From NCBI GenBank assembly GCA_947683425.1, contig CANTUQ010000055.1, positions 23,120,001-23,184,000 on the forward strand: 64,000 nucleotides of DNA. The letters are read 5' to 3'. This DNA is from Excoecaria cochinchinensis. Its lineage: Eukaryota; Streptophyta; Magnoliopsida; Malpighiales; Euphorbiaceae. The position numbers and the translations under genes are program-made. Under the pieces are notes generated by a model, which made no database searches, was not told the origin of the DNA, and saw only the letters and a list, made by a program, of their open reading frames with translations. Positions 44,805 through 55,565 of the stretch are shown here, piece by piece; the stretch's first letter is position 1, and every line of letters begins with the position of its first letter.

Positions 44805-45414
44805 ACGTCGTTTTGGCCTTGCTAGTTTTTTCCCTATTTCTTTTCTTTTATTTTTTTTTTTACTTCCCTTTCCTAATCTCTACCCCAATCTCTCCCTCCC
44901 TGCCGCCACCTTCTCTTCTTCTTCTTCCCGTCACCGTCACCGCTTCTCAATCCACCGTGAGCGATCGGTCCTTTTTCCCTCTTTTCTTTCCCTCCGCGCA
45001 CGACGACAGCCCCGTTCTCCCCTCCTCCTCTGCATTTGCTTCGGATCAGCCACTTTCGTATGCCATCTTTGCTTTTACTGTTTGCAGAAGCCGTCGCCAC
45101 CCCTAAGGCCACTGATCTGCTCCCTCTTCTTCTCCGCTATGGTCATCTAGCCGAAAATGGCACTATCATCGGTATCTTACGAACTCCTCCCTTCTTATAC
45201 CAAAAATAAATAAAATAAAACAGCTCTTTTTCTATGCCTTTTGCTGTAGTTGAAAGCTTTCATTTTTGGCTTCTCTCTCTCTCTTTTGTGTTGAGGTTTG
45301 GTGGATTGCTGGAGGGATTGATCTGCTAATCTATGGTTTCTAGGGTTATTTTGTTATTCTGGGTTTAATTTTAATTTTGTGTTATTTTTGTTTTTGAGAA
45401 ATTGGAGAGGTGAA
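44805..45414 (+). other. GC-rich gene-leader-like sequence upstream of the JAZ3-like exon
   Basis: A C/T- and CpG-rich block (44870-45180) with CTTCTTCTTC and CCGTCACCGTCACCG strings, followed by T-rich sequence up to the ATG at 45415. It looks like a plant 5' untranslated region and possibly promoter, plus an intron (GTATCTTACG donor-like at 45173). One stretch (45090-45170) could encode a short peptide of unknown kind. It is foreign in composition to the surrounding transposon DNA. Confidence 0.5.
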
Positions 45415-45502
45415 ATGGAGAGAGATTTTCTTGGTTTGAACTCAAAGGAACCGTTGGCTGTGGTTAAGGAAGAGGTTAATTCTGATGGATTCAAAGAGAT
45501 AG
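45415..45502 (+). pseudogene. JAZ3/TIFY6-like transcriptional repressor, captured first exon
   Basis: ATG at 45415 starts MERDFLGLNSKEPLAVVKEE, followed by VNSDGFKEI and a GTATTC donor at 45503. The MERDF(L/M)GL.SKEPLAVVKEE start is characteristic of JAZ3/TIFY6-type proteins, the jasmonate-signalling repressors. No TIFY or Jas domain exon is present, so only the N-terminus could be made. The exon is open with an intact start codon and donor. Identification is by recalled family similarity. Confidence 0.78.
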
Positions 45503-46164
45503 GTATTCTTGTTTCTGGTGACTTGCTTTATGGGTTATGTTCATCATTAATATTCATCAATTTAGTTATTGATCTCTTGCAATTCAAGTAATTTTTCATT
45601 TAATTTGATTAGGAAAATATTCATTTTTGCTTTTGAAACACGGGTTAGTTAAAATTTAAGATTTTCCAAATATTTGCTTGTAACCGTCAATTTTGTATTA
45701 GAAGTTTTGGACATGTGAATTTAGCAAATGGATAAACAGAACTTTTCTCTAGTATGAAGCAACCATCCTTCTCTTTTCTATTTTTTGTTTGAAATCAAAC
45801 GGTATGTTTTGAACATGGAATTTTATTTCTGTTGGCCAATATAAAGTCAATTGCAATTAGTTTGTTTCTTTTCTTTAATTTGTTTGGATGTGCTTAAACT
45901 TTGATACCCCAGATTTGGTGGCATGGAATTGTCTTAGTATCTTACAGGAATTTGTATGCATGTAATTGATTGTTAACATCTTCGGTAATTTGGTGCTATA
46001 ATGTGCTTTGCCATTTGCGAGTACCATAAAGAGTATAAGAATTCATAATTTTGTCTGGAGTTTTAACTTTTTTTCCAATTATATTTTGAGCTATGATCTG
46101 TTACTTGACTAAAGTTAAGTGCTGGGAAACTGTAATTACATTTATGGTTAATTCTTTTGGTCAA

Positions 46165-46275
46165 TTCTAAGAATTTAGCAAAGCTACTGATTCCTTGGTG
46201 TCCCCTGGATTGTTGTCTTTCTCAATTGCCAATGCATTTGAGACTAGCCAAAAGCTACAGATCGCCGAAACCCAG
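46165..46275 (+). other. Unidentified exon-like segment in CACTA-3
   Basis: A frame reading ATDSLVSPGLLSFSIANAFE then TSQKLQIAETQ ends at a CAGGTACTTAAC donor-like step. It has protein-like composition and is preceded by T-rich intron-like DNA. I do not recognise the family. It could be another captured exon or chance. Confidence 0.35.
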
Positions 46276-47017
46276 GTACTTAACTGTTCTGTGTGAAATT
46301 GTTTTCATATTTGGTTCATTTGAAAATTTAAACATTGTCATTGAACTGTGTTATATAAATAATGCTATTTCTTCAGGTTTTCAATTGAGTAAAATATGAG
46401 GTCTAAAACTTTGTATTTAAGCAAAATATGTCTAAATTTGGAGGAAAGTCTAAATTTATTTTTTATTCTCTTAATTTATATGTATCAATTTAAATGGAAA
46501 ATAATTCTATGATAGTTAAATTTGGATACATGAATTGGTAGCTCATGCCTTGTAATATATGAATTACAATCAATTTTTTTTATTTTGATTTTTAATTCAT
46601 TAATTTTGGTATATATTAATTTGAAAATTTTATTGGTAACTTGTAGGTACCGGAACTGGATGGAATGCTGCTAAATATAATAAGAGCATGTACTTTTAAT
46701 TTAAGTATTGTATAATTTAATATATTTTTATTATATTTGAATTATTGTGAATTTATTGTACAAAGTTATTGTAAACGTCTGTATATTGCTAAATTGCACA
46801 ATTTAATTTGAATTAGTATTTTTTAAATATTATATAGTTTAATTTACTTTTTGATATTATATTTTTTAAATTAATAGTAATATTTATAATTATTATTTAC
46901 ATAAATTATATTAAATTTTGGATGTAATAATAATAATAATCAAAAATTAAATCAAAAATTTTAATTAAAAATCAAAATTGTAATTAAAATTAAATGAAAA
47001 ATAATATTAAAAAATAT

Positions 47018-47262
47018 AATAGCGACGAATTATCTGTCGCTAATAAATATTTATACGACTAATTTTAAGATTATTTAGCGACCGAAAATTTATTTTTAGC
47101 GACGGAATTTTTCGTCGCTAATTTTAGCGACTGTTTTATGGATTAGTCGCACAAGTTTTGCGACGGCGCCAATAGCGACATTTAGTCGCCGCGTCGCTAA
47201 AGGTCATTAGCGACTGAAAAAGTCCAATTAGCGACGGAATTTTCCGTCGCTAATTGACTATT
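47018..47262. repeat. CACTA-3 right subterminal repeats
   Basis: TAGCGACGAATT..TGTCGCTAATAA and TTAGCGACGGAATTTTCCGTCGCTAA hairpin-like pairs, ending 12 bases before the terminus. They share the core with the left array. Confidence 0.88.
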
Positions 47263-47273
47263 TTTTTGTAGTG

Positions 47274-47430
47274 ATGTAGATAAATAAGTGTTTAGAAGGT
47301 CATGAAGGTAGATAATTATGTTAGGATGGGTTTTAGAGGTCATAACTGTGTTTGGGGTAGAATGCATGACCATCAAGGTGTGAAGTGTGGAGCATTGGAC
47401 AGAAAATCTACAGATCTCCAGCGACACACG
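47274..47430 (+). mobile_element. Plus-strand chromovirus LTR, part 2
   Basis: Continuation of the LTR cut by CACTA-3; the ATG duplication joins the two halves. Its right end is not clear because a minus-strand LTR takes over near 47430 without a recognisable boundary. Confidence 0.4.
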
Positions 47431-48354
47431 AAAAACCCAGTTTTTCCAAAGTTCATCCAAACCTCCAAAATCAATCAAATTTCAACACCACTCAGTTTAC
47501 ACATTCAAATCATCAAAAACAACACAAAACACAACTTTTATATCAATTATTACAATTAAAACATCTAATTAAAACAATCAAAATTCAGAATTCTTCAAAC
47601 CCAAAAATTTTACCCTAAATTCATACAAATTCAATTTTGATCCAATAATTGACAAAATTCCTAACCTCAACTCCTTTGCTCCTAATAGCTTCTTTAGATT
47701 ATCTCTCTAACTCCCAAGCTCATCCAAAATACTCATCAAAACACACACAAATATATAAAACATAAATTTAGGGTTTTAAAGCTAATCAAAAGAAATCAAG
47801 GAAATCAAAACTTAAACTTACCTCTTAACAACATCTTCACTTAACTCTCTTGAGCTAAACAACTTCATCCACTGAATCTTGGTATTTCATTTGAGGGAAA
47901 ACAATTAACGTGGAACAAGAAGGAAAAGAGGAAGAGGAAGGGAAGAGGAACAGGAGTACCAGAGGGGAAAGAAGAAATTTCTGCCCTTTCTCTCCTTCTC
48001 TCTCTTCTTATATACCCCCTTCTCACCCCTTACCACATGTCACATTCCCATTGGCCCAAATTAGATTTTTATGTCAAATTCTTCTTTTTGATCCTCCAAC
48101 TTCTCATAACCTCATACATTGATATTCTTAACTCAATAATTCCTCACATTGAACCACTTAACTAATTTTATTCATTTAATCAAGTCCTACTTCCATATTT
48201 TACAATTTTACCATTTGCCGCACTTGCCAAAACTTTTACTTAAATCCTTAATTTATCCATTTGGCAATACCTAACCTATAAAATTACACAACTTTGATCC
48301 CTACTCATTCACAATATGCCCAAATCCTTCTAGGGTACATTTCGGGATGTGACA
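47430..48354 (-). mobile_element. Minus-strand chromovirus LTR, promoter half
   Basis: It ends at 48354 with TTCGGGATGTGACA, which on the minus strand is the LTR start TGTCACATCCCGAAATGTAC followed by CCTAGAAGGATTTG. This is nearly the same as the plus-strand LTR start at 61466 (CCGAAAAGTACCCTAGAAGG). It holds a TATA box at 48007-48014. The inner end is not seen. Confidence 0.7.
48007..48014 (-). promoter_or_regulatory. LTR TATA box
   Basis: The minus strand reads TATATAAG followed by AAGAGAGAGAAGGAG and GGGCAGAAAT. The same order (TATA box, GA-rich run, GGGCAGAAA) is found in the plus-strand LTR at 61803, so this is a conserved core promoter of the family. Confidence 0.6.
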
Positions 48355-48577
48355 CGATAGATCTAAAAAGGAGCTTGAGTTTGATTCAAATTTTTTGAAA
48401 AATGAAGATGATTGTGATTACGATTTACAACTAAGTGATGATAGCGAGTAATTCGTTTTGCTATTTTTATATCAAGTGAGAAAATTTATTATTATATCAA
48501 CAATACATTGTTTTCTATTTAATTTTTAATATAAATGAAATTTTTTATTAGTGAACTCATCAATTTCATACGTTTCA
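48355..48577 (+). pseudogene. CACTA-type gene, acidic C-terminal exon fragment
   Basis: A plus-strand frame reads KKELEFDSNFLKNEDDCDYD then LQLSDDSE and a stop. It lies in front of the exons at 54236 once the LTR element 48578-54230 is removed. An acidic tail of this kind is common at the end of CACTA TNP2-type transposases, but the sequence is short. The left part is cut by an LTR at 48354. Confidence 0.35.
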
Positions 48578-51006
48578 TGTAACACACTGATACCCCCATT
48601 GGAAGGATATCGGAGCGCCACACACTCAGAACACAATAATTATACATACATAAGCGGAAGCATACATAGACATTGGGCAAAAGAAAATCTTAATTCATAT
48701 ATACATAATAAAAATATACATCATTCGAATATTACATAATTACATGCCACTATACAAAAGATAATAATACATATACAAAAATACAGGAGCTGGAGACAAA
48801 ATAAAACTCTAACTCCTATGTGGCCGACCTTGCAGATGCGCGACTTGATCCGAACAAAAAACCTGCCAACTACACGGGAAAACAACCTGTGCTATAACGC
48901 TTACTGGGGAGGAACAAAGACAAAAAAAAAAAGCACTATACAATATTATCTTGGAAATACATATATAAATAAGCATCAACAGACTGAATTCTCTAAATAA
49001 AAGAAGACAAAGATACAAAACACCTAATCACTAAATTCAAGCAACTAACATAACAACAATACACACAATTCCAATACACTAACTGAAGTCACTCATAACA
49101 ACACAACACTTCACTAAGCAAAAAAACAACACCTCATATAATAGCCTAAATTTCACAGACGGTGGATACGGGAATGCTACACGACGCGAGATACTGCGAA
49201 TAGTATCAAAAGTGAGAGACCGGAGCCTCAATCACACACTACACTTTATCACTATCACACACTACACTACACTTTATCACTATAAGAATGACCATCTCGG
49301 AGGTCGGCCGAAAGACCCAAACGGGGTCATCATAGGCAGTTGCACTCATATATCCCTTTTTAAGCATGCTTATCTATCCACTAGCATAACACTTCAGGCA
49401 CAACTCACTCACTCTAACATAACACTAGACAGTACCAAACCATAAGTCAGAACACTAATCATAGTAATAATCGCTAAGTCAAACCATATCATAATTAAAA
49501 TCAAAACACTATCACACCAATAAACACTAACTCAAGGTATATAAGAAACAGGAATCAAAACACTATCATATCATAATTGTTTACACAATTCAAGAACAAT
49601 ATAACTAAGAAGGCATAAGCAAAAACATGAGCCATGCAATAGTGAGAAATCATGCAGAGTGGAACAAGAAAATCAATTTTCAGAAAACCAGATCATAAAA
49701 CAAAGCAGATAGGAAAAACCACTATCGCGATCGCAAAAGGAGTTGCGCTCGTGATTAGAGGCCAGAGCCAGGTCGCGGGAGGAAAAGTGACCATTTGCAC
49801 ACTGGTGCACTTGTGCACGACTGGTGCACGACTCGTGCACTACTCATGCACTCGTGCATGACTGGTGCACTTGTGCACGACTCGTGCACTCTCGCTTGCG
49901 ATGCCCAGAATGTGCCGAGTAATGTTGGCCTTCACGACTAGGAGCAAGGCCAACCTGCACACCTCGTGCATAGCCACAAAGGTAAGCTGGAAATACTCGT
50001 TTATATCGCAATCGCGACAAGCATCGCGCTCGCGACAGAATCGCATTATCCCAGGCTCCAAAAATCTGCCGAAACGTAAAGCTTCTAAAACCAATCCAAA
50101 ATAACTCCTTCATGCAATAAAAAGTAAATCTTACCTCCATGTCAGTGAAAACACGCTTATGATCATCAACAAACACTCAAATTACACCAATTTAACAGAA
50201 ATTACACTTAATTACCATAAACACAGCTCAAGAACATACATTACTCTAACTCATGCCATTTTCCTTTAAAACCCACATGCAATCCTTCTCAACACTATCA
50301 AGGACAACCATCATACCCACTCAAAATGAACCATGCATGTACACATATCAATCACTCAAAATTCTAGAAATTAAATCACAACACACACACAATCCAAATG
50401 AAAAAAGGACAAACAAACTCCTAAACCTCTTGTAGTTCAAAACCTAGTTGATCTACAATCTTCAACCGTTTCTTTGCCCTTACTCTTCTTCTTGCCGCCA
50501 AAAACTTGCACAAACAAAACCCAAAAATCACTTAACCAAAGCCCTAACTTTCCAAAATCAAAACCAAAAGAAGTAGAGGAAGATGATGACAAACTAATCA
50601 CTTACCTCTTCAAAACTAGCTCTAAAACTTTACCAAATCAGCTCCAACTCACAACACCACACCAGCAAGGAGATGAAGAGTAAGAAACGGGAAAGGGGAA
50701 AGAAAAAGAGAGAAACGGGAAGGGAAGAGAGCAGGAACAGGACAAGGCAAATCTGCCCTTCCCTTTCTCTTCTTTTCCTTTTCTTTCTGTCCACAATTAT
50801 TGTCCCTCACCAACTCTTGCTAGGTGTCCACTTCCCATTGGTCCACTAATAAAAATCTTTAACTTATTTCCCCAACTTTAATTCCTTTCAATTTAACTCC
50901 ACAATTACTTAATAAACTCCAATTCCACTAACCAAAATTATCGAAATGCCCTTAAATGTCCTCTCAAATACGCAACTTCCAACTAGGCCTGATTTGGGTT
51001 GTTACA
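48578..51006 (-). mobile_element. 3' LTR of the non-autonomous chromovirus
   Basis: Starts TGTAACACACTGATACCC on the plus strand and ends GATTTGGGTTGTTACA. It matches the other LTR along its whole length with scattered substitutions and small gaps. It contains a GTGCAC-type palindrome array (49798-49890), TCGCGA dyads (49728-50045) and the TAAGCATGCTTATCTATCCA block (49361). Confidence 0.93.
49798..49895. repeat. GTGCAC palindrome array in LTR
   Basis: Head-to-tail short units of the type TGGTGCACTTGTGCACGACT and CGTGCACTACTCATGCAC. The GTGCAC core is self-complementary, and the block spacing is 10-13 bases. The same array in the partner LTR (52955-53095) is longer, so unit number has changed since insertion. 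Confidence 0.8.
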
Positions 51007-51022
51007 ATCTCTCCCCCTTAAG
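51007..51022 (-). other. Polypurine tract of the non-autonomous chromovirus
   Basis: Minus strand TTAAGGGGGAGAGAT immediately precedes the 3' LTR start TGTAACAACCC. It has the classic position and purine composition of the plus-strand primer. Confidence 0.88.
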
Positions 51023-51636
51023 AAATTTCATCCTCAAAATTTCCTCGCTAACCACTCATATCCAACAACCCAAAAACTGAACATTAAACGAAAGCTTAAC
51101 AATACAAACTTACCGAAAGGACCTACAGACTCCTTCACTTCCTTCTCATTCACTGTAAAGGCTCTAGCTAAGCCACCCGGAGTTCCTTGATCCTCAAGAT
51201 CCACTGTTGACTTTCGGTCGGCTATGCTTTCCTCTCTACTTGCTTGCAAAGCCAATTTCTCTCTCTTCTTAGGATAATTGTCGAGCCAGTGTTCCTTACT
51301 GCCACATTTGAAATAAGCTCTTGTGATCTTCCGACACTCACCTCATTATTGCCTTTGACAGTGCTGATATATCAGTATACTCCGACCTTTCTTTCCCGCT
51401 GACACGTCTCTACCCAATAATTTTTTCTTCTGAGGTAATTTCTGAACAGAACCTTGAGAAACCCGAGAAGCAGTCAATCGGTTCACTAACTGTAGCAACC
51501 CTCACACTAACGTCTCATCATCGAGAACAGGACCAGAATCTTCAACTGAAGGACGCTCGGGAACACGCTGATCAACTCTAACCGGGTTCACACTTTTGGT
51601 TGCCTTACCCACATTCTCACTCGGATAAGACTCCAT
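51023..51636 (-). pseudogene. Internally deleted gag of the non-autonomous chromovirus
   Basis: The minus strand starts MESYPSENVGKATKSVNPVR near 51636 and runs through VLDDETLV, a stop, LLQLVNRLTASRVSQGS and a basic linker. It then reaches a zinc-knuckle remnant YFKCGSKEHWLDNYPKKREK and the tail GPFGKFVLLSF. The capsid core is missing between start and knuckle. Two of the CCHC cysteines are replaced by Tyr, so the knuckle could not hold zinc. Gag packages RNA; this copy cannot. Confidence 0.8.
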
Positions 51637-51745
51637 CTACACACTACATAAGACAGCATCTGCATTAGGCCATGACACAAAATCGACTCGCATGTAAAAA
51701 CTCGACACTCAAACAACTAGAAGACTAGAACCACCGAAATCGGCT

Positions 51746-51756
51746 CTCTGATACCA
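51746..51756 (-). other. Primer binding site, tRNA-iMet type
   Basis: Minus strand TGGTATCAGAG, five bases inside the 5' LTR. It is the same PBS and spacing as the chromovirus at 28275. The bases beyond it diverge from initiator tRNA. Confidence 0.88.
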
Positions 51757-51761
51757 CAAAA

Positions 51762-54230
51762 TGTAACACCTCGATACCCCCGTTGGAAGGATACCGAAGC
51801 GCCACGCACTCAGAACACAATAATTATACATATATAAGCGAAAGCACACATAGACATTGGGCTAAAGAAAATCTTAATACATATATACATAATAAAAATA
51901 TACATCATCTGAATATTACATAATTACATGCCACTATACAAAAGATAATAATACATATACAAAAATATAGGAGCTGGATACAAAATAAAACTCTAACTCC
52001 TATGTGGCCATCCCTGCACATGCGCGACTTGATCTGAACAAAAAACCTGCCACCTACACGTGAAAACAACCCGTGCTAAGCGATAATGCTTAGTGGGGAG
52101 GAACAAAGACACAAAAAAAGCACTATACAATATTATCATGCAAATACATATATAAATAAGCATCAACAGACTGAATTCTCTAAATAACAGAAGACAAAGA
52201 TACAAAACACCTAATCACTAAATTCAAGAAACTAACATAATAATAATATACACAATTCCAATACACTAACTGAACTCACTCATAACAACACAACATTTCA
52301 CTGAGCAAAAAAACAACACCTCATATAATAGCCTGAATTTCAATGATGATTGATACCGGAATGCTACACGATGCGGGATACTGTGAACAGTATCAAAAGT
52401 GAGAGACTGGAGCCTCAATCACACACTACACTTTATCACTATCAGAATGACCATCTCAGAGGTCGGCCGAAAGACCTAAACGGGTCCATCATAGGCAGCT
52501 GCAATCATATATCCCTTTCTAAGCATGCTTATCTATCCACTACCATAACACTTCAGGCTCAACTCACTCACTCTAACATAACACTAGACAGTGCCAAACC
52601 ATAAGTCAGAACACTAATCATAGTAATAATCGCTAAGTCAAACCATATCAGAATTAAAATCAAAACACTATCACACCAATAAACACTAACTCAAGGTATA
52701 TAAGAAACAGGAATCAAAACACTATCATATTATAATTATTTACACAATTCAAGAACAATATCACTAACAGGGCATAAGGAAAAACATGAGCCATGCAATA
52801 GTGAGAAATCATGTAGAGTGGAACAGGAAAATCAAATTTCAGAAAACTAGATCAAAAAACAAAGCAGGTAGGAAAAACCACTGTTGCGATCGAGATAAGG
52901 AGTCACGCTCGCAACAGTGGCCAGAGCAAGGTCACAGGAGGAAAAGCTGCCATTTGCACATCTCGTGGACATGTGCATGTTTCGTGCACTTGTGCATGAC
53001 TAGTGCACTTGTGCACTACTCATGCTCTCATGCACGACTGGTGCACTTGTGCACGACTCATGCACTCGTGCCCTACTCGTGCACTCTCGCTCACGATGCC
53101 CAGAACGTGCCGAGTCATACTGGCTTTCATGACTCGAAGCAAGGCCAATCTGCACATCTTGTGCATAGCTACACGACTAATGTACAGCCACAGAGGTAAG
53201 CTGGAAATACCTGTTTCTATCGCGATCGCAACAAGCGTCGTGCTCGCGATAGAATCGTGTTTTCCTAGAGCTCTAGAAATCTGCCGAAATGCAAAGCTTC
53301 TAAAACCAATCCAAAAGAACTCCTTCATACAACAACAAGTAAATCTTACCTCTATGTCACTCAAAACATGCTTATGATGATCAACAAACACTCAAATTAC
53401 ACCTATTTAACAGAAATTATACTGAATTACCCTAAACAAAGCTCAAGAACATCAAGAACATACATTACTCTAACTCATGCCATTTTCCTTTAAAACCCAC
53501 ATGTAATCCTTCTCAAAACTATCAAGCAAAGCCATCATACCCACTCAAAATGACCCATGCATATACACATATCAAACACTCAAAATTCCAGAAATTAAAT
53601 CACAACACGTACACAATCCGAATGAGAAAAGGACAAACAAACTCCCAAACCTCTTGTAGTTTAAAACCCATTTGATCTTCAATCTTGAACCTTTTCTTTG
53701 CCCTTACTCTTCTTCTTGCCACCAAAAACTTGCACAAACAAAACCCAAAAATCACTTAACCAAAACCCTAACTTTCTGAAATCAAAACCAAAAGAAGCAT
53801 ATGAAGATGATGACAAACTAATCACTTACCTCTTCAAAACCAGCTCCAAAACTTTACCAAATCAGCTCCAACTCACAACACCACACCAACAAGGAGATGA
53901 AGAGCAAGAAATGGGAAAGAGGAAAGAAAAAGAGAGAAACAGGAAGGGAAAAGAGTAGAAATGGGACAAGGCAAATCTACCCTTCCCTCTCTCTTCTTTT
54001 CCTTTTCTTTCTTTCCACAATTAATGTCCCTCACCAACTCTTGCTAGGTGTCCACTTCCCATTGGTCCACTAATAAAAATCTTTAACTTATTTCCCCAAC
54101 TTTAATTCCTTTCAATTTAACTCCATAATTACTTAATGAACTCCAATTCCACTAACAAAAATTACCAAAATGCCCTTAAATGTCCACTCAAATACGCAAC
54201 TTCCAACTAGGCCCGATTTGGGTTGTTACA
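51762..54230 (-). mobile_element. 5' LTR of the non-autonomous chromovirus
   Basis: From TGTAACACCTCGATACCC (51762) to GATTTGGGTTGTTACA (54230). It contains a CTAAGCGATAATGCTTAG hairpin at 52076-52093, which is broken in the 3' LTR copy (about 48893-48905), and the longer GTGCAC palindrome array (52955-53095). Confidence 0.93.
52955..53095. repeat. GTGCAC palindrome array, 5' LTR copy
   Basis: Units such as CTTGTGCATGACTAGTGCAC and CTTGTGCACGACTCATGCAC repeat with about 13-26 base spacing. It has more units than the 3' LTR copy. Short open frames here are made by the repetition. Confidence 0.8.
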
Positions 54231-54235
54231 TTTCA

Positions 54236-55565
54236 GGTAAAAAATATGCAGAACAGGGGGAAGAATTCTAATAAGATGCCTCCAAGGTTGAGATTGCCAC
54301 CATCGAGCACCCCTACTCCAAATCAAGTTGAGGGATCACAATCTCCTGTAGTTGGCACTTATATTACAGGATCAAGTTCCTTCCCACTGATATCTCCATC
54401 CCCTACATCTACCCCTATGACTTCATCACTTACCAACCCATCTACCACCCCTGTTATTACATCAGCACAATCTCCTGTAGCAGGCAATGCATCTATGTCA
54501 TCACAGATATTAGGGACAGAAGCAGTGAAAGGTTCTAAACTTGGAGCAATCAGAGTAGATGAAATGACATACATTACCATTTAAGCTAATCAATAAGTGA
54601 TTAATATTTGAATTTTATATTAATTTTATAGTGTTCCGTTTAAAAACATTCTAAATTTGCTTGTCCACTAAATTGGTTCCATCTGCAAAGTGCTCCCGCT
54701 CAATTATGGGGACATTCAAGGAGAAAATAAATTATGAAGGTTATTCATGGAAGAATGTATTTCAAAAAACCAAATATTTTTATTATCAAAAGTTTTAGGT
54801 AAATAAAATAATTTTTTTATCTTAATTATTTTATCTAACTTCAAATACTAATTAAATTTTGATTGTAATTTATAACCAATTATAGTATGTTTATATTTTT
54901 CTTTTTCTTTCTCATAAAGATTTTTATTGGGATTCACAAATTGATCCCATCATGTATAGTGCATGAGAGAGTTGAGCCAGTGCACGTTATAGGCACCTTA
55001 TGAGCCACATACACAAGAAAGTTGTACGACCTTATTTTATAACCAAAGAAATATGGACACACTAGTAGCAGTATTGGACATCAACCGAGTCCCTCCCGAT
55101 TGCCGAGCAGAATTCAACTAATAAGCAGGGAGTCCCGAAAGGAGTTAGTGTATCCTTCCATATTGGAAGATCATTGTCCCACCGGGAGCATGCAGATAGG
55201 CTAATAAGTATTTAAAATTCTTACTGTTATTATTAATAGTTTACTTTTATAGCAATAAATACGATAGGTGATAATTCTAAAAATGATTGATTGAAAAGAG
55301 GAGGATGAAAAAAATATTATGTAAGGAGTTTGAATTGGAGTTGGATGACATCATAATAATAATATAGAAGTGCTTTTGTGATTCTGATGTAGGAGGTTTG
55401 ATAGAATTTTAGAAGAAACTCTGCCGGAATTTTAGTAACCTTTACTTTTTTGCAAGAAACAACTTTGGGCGAGAAGTCTTCACCGTATGAGGTGTTTTTG
55501 CACACCCACACATTAAAGAATGACGGTGTGATGTTTGTCAACACTCGAGCTAGACAAGTTCATGT
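54236..55565 (+). pseudogene. Plant En/Spm-type transposase (Ptta family), decayed exons
   Basis: The plus strand contains MQNRGKNSNKMPPRLRLPPS and a Ser/Thr/Pro-rich N-terminus (54249-54583), then after intron-like DNA a segment KQGVPKGVSVSFHIGRSLSH followed by REHADR (about 55118-55202) and a late exon SPYEVFLHTHTLKNDGVMFV then NTRARQVH (about 55482-55564). The P(L/Y)EVF..THT..DG..FV..RA pattern is typical of the plant Transposase_24/Ptta-En-Spm family. Stops and frame changes are frequent. No CACTA termini for this element are in the window, so only the interior is seen. Confidence 0.6.

Larger units (their letters stand above)
44398..47273. mobile_element. CACTA-3: small Pack-CACTA carrying a JAZ3-like first exon
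   Basis: The right end is ATTTTTTTGTAGTG (reverse CACTACAAAAAAAT). The left end is CACTTAAAAAAAAATC with two changes in the outer bases. Target duplication ATG is on both sides (44395-44397, 47274-47276). Subterminal arrays of TTAGCGAC / GTCGCTAA flank an interior with a GC-rich leader, a JAZ3-like start exon and unidentified exon-like DNA. Length 2,876 bp, no transposase. It lies within a plus-strand LTR. Confidence 0.88.
48578..54230 (-). mobile_element. Complete non-autonomous chromovirus, LTR-gag remnant-LTR
   Basis: Two direct LTRs (48578-51006, 2,429 bp; 51762-54230, 2,469 bp) flank only 755 bp of internal DNA. Target duplication TTTCA is perfect on both sides (48573-48577, 54231-54235), and ends are TGTAACAC...GTTGTTACA. 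The internal part, on the minus strand, has PBS, a shortened gag and a polypurine tract; pol is missing. It inserted into a decayed CACTA transposase-type gene. It is the only LTR element in the window with both ends and TSD intact. Confidence 0.95.

Noticed and set aside
44813..45106. Open frame through the GC-rich leader of CACTA-3 as a membrane protein
   Set aside because: Product is a Phe/Leu/Pro/Ser run typical of C/T-rich plant leaders; the JAZ3-like ATG lies downstream.
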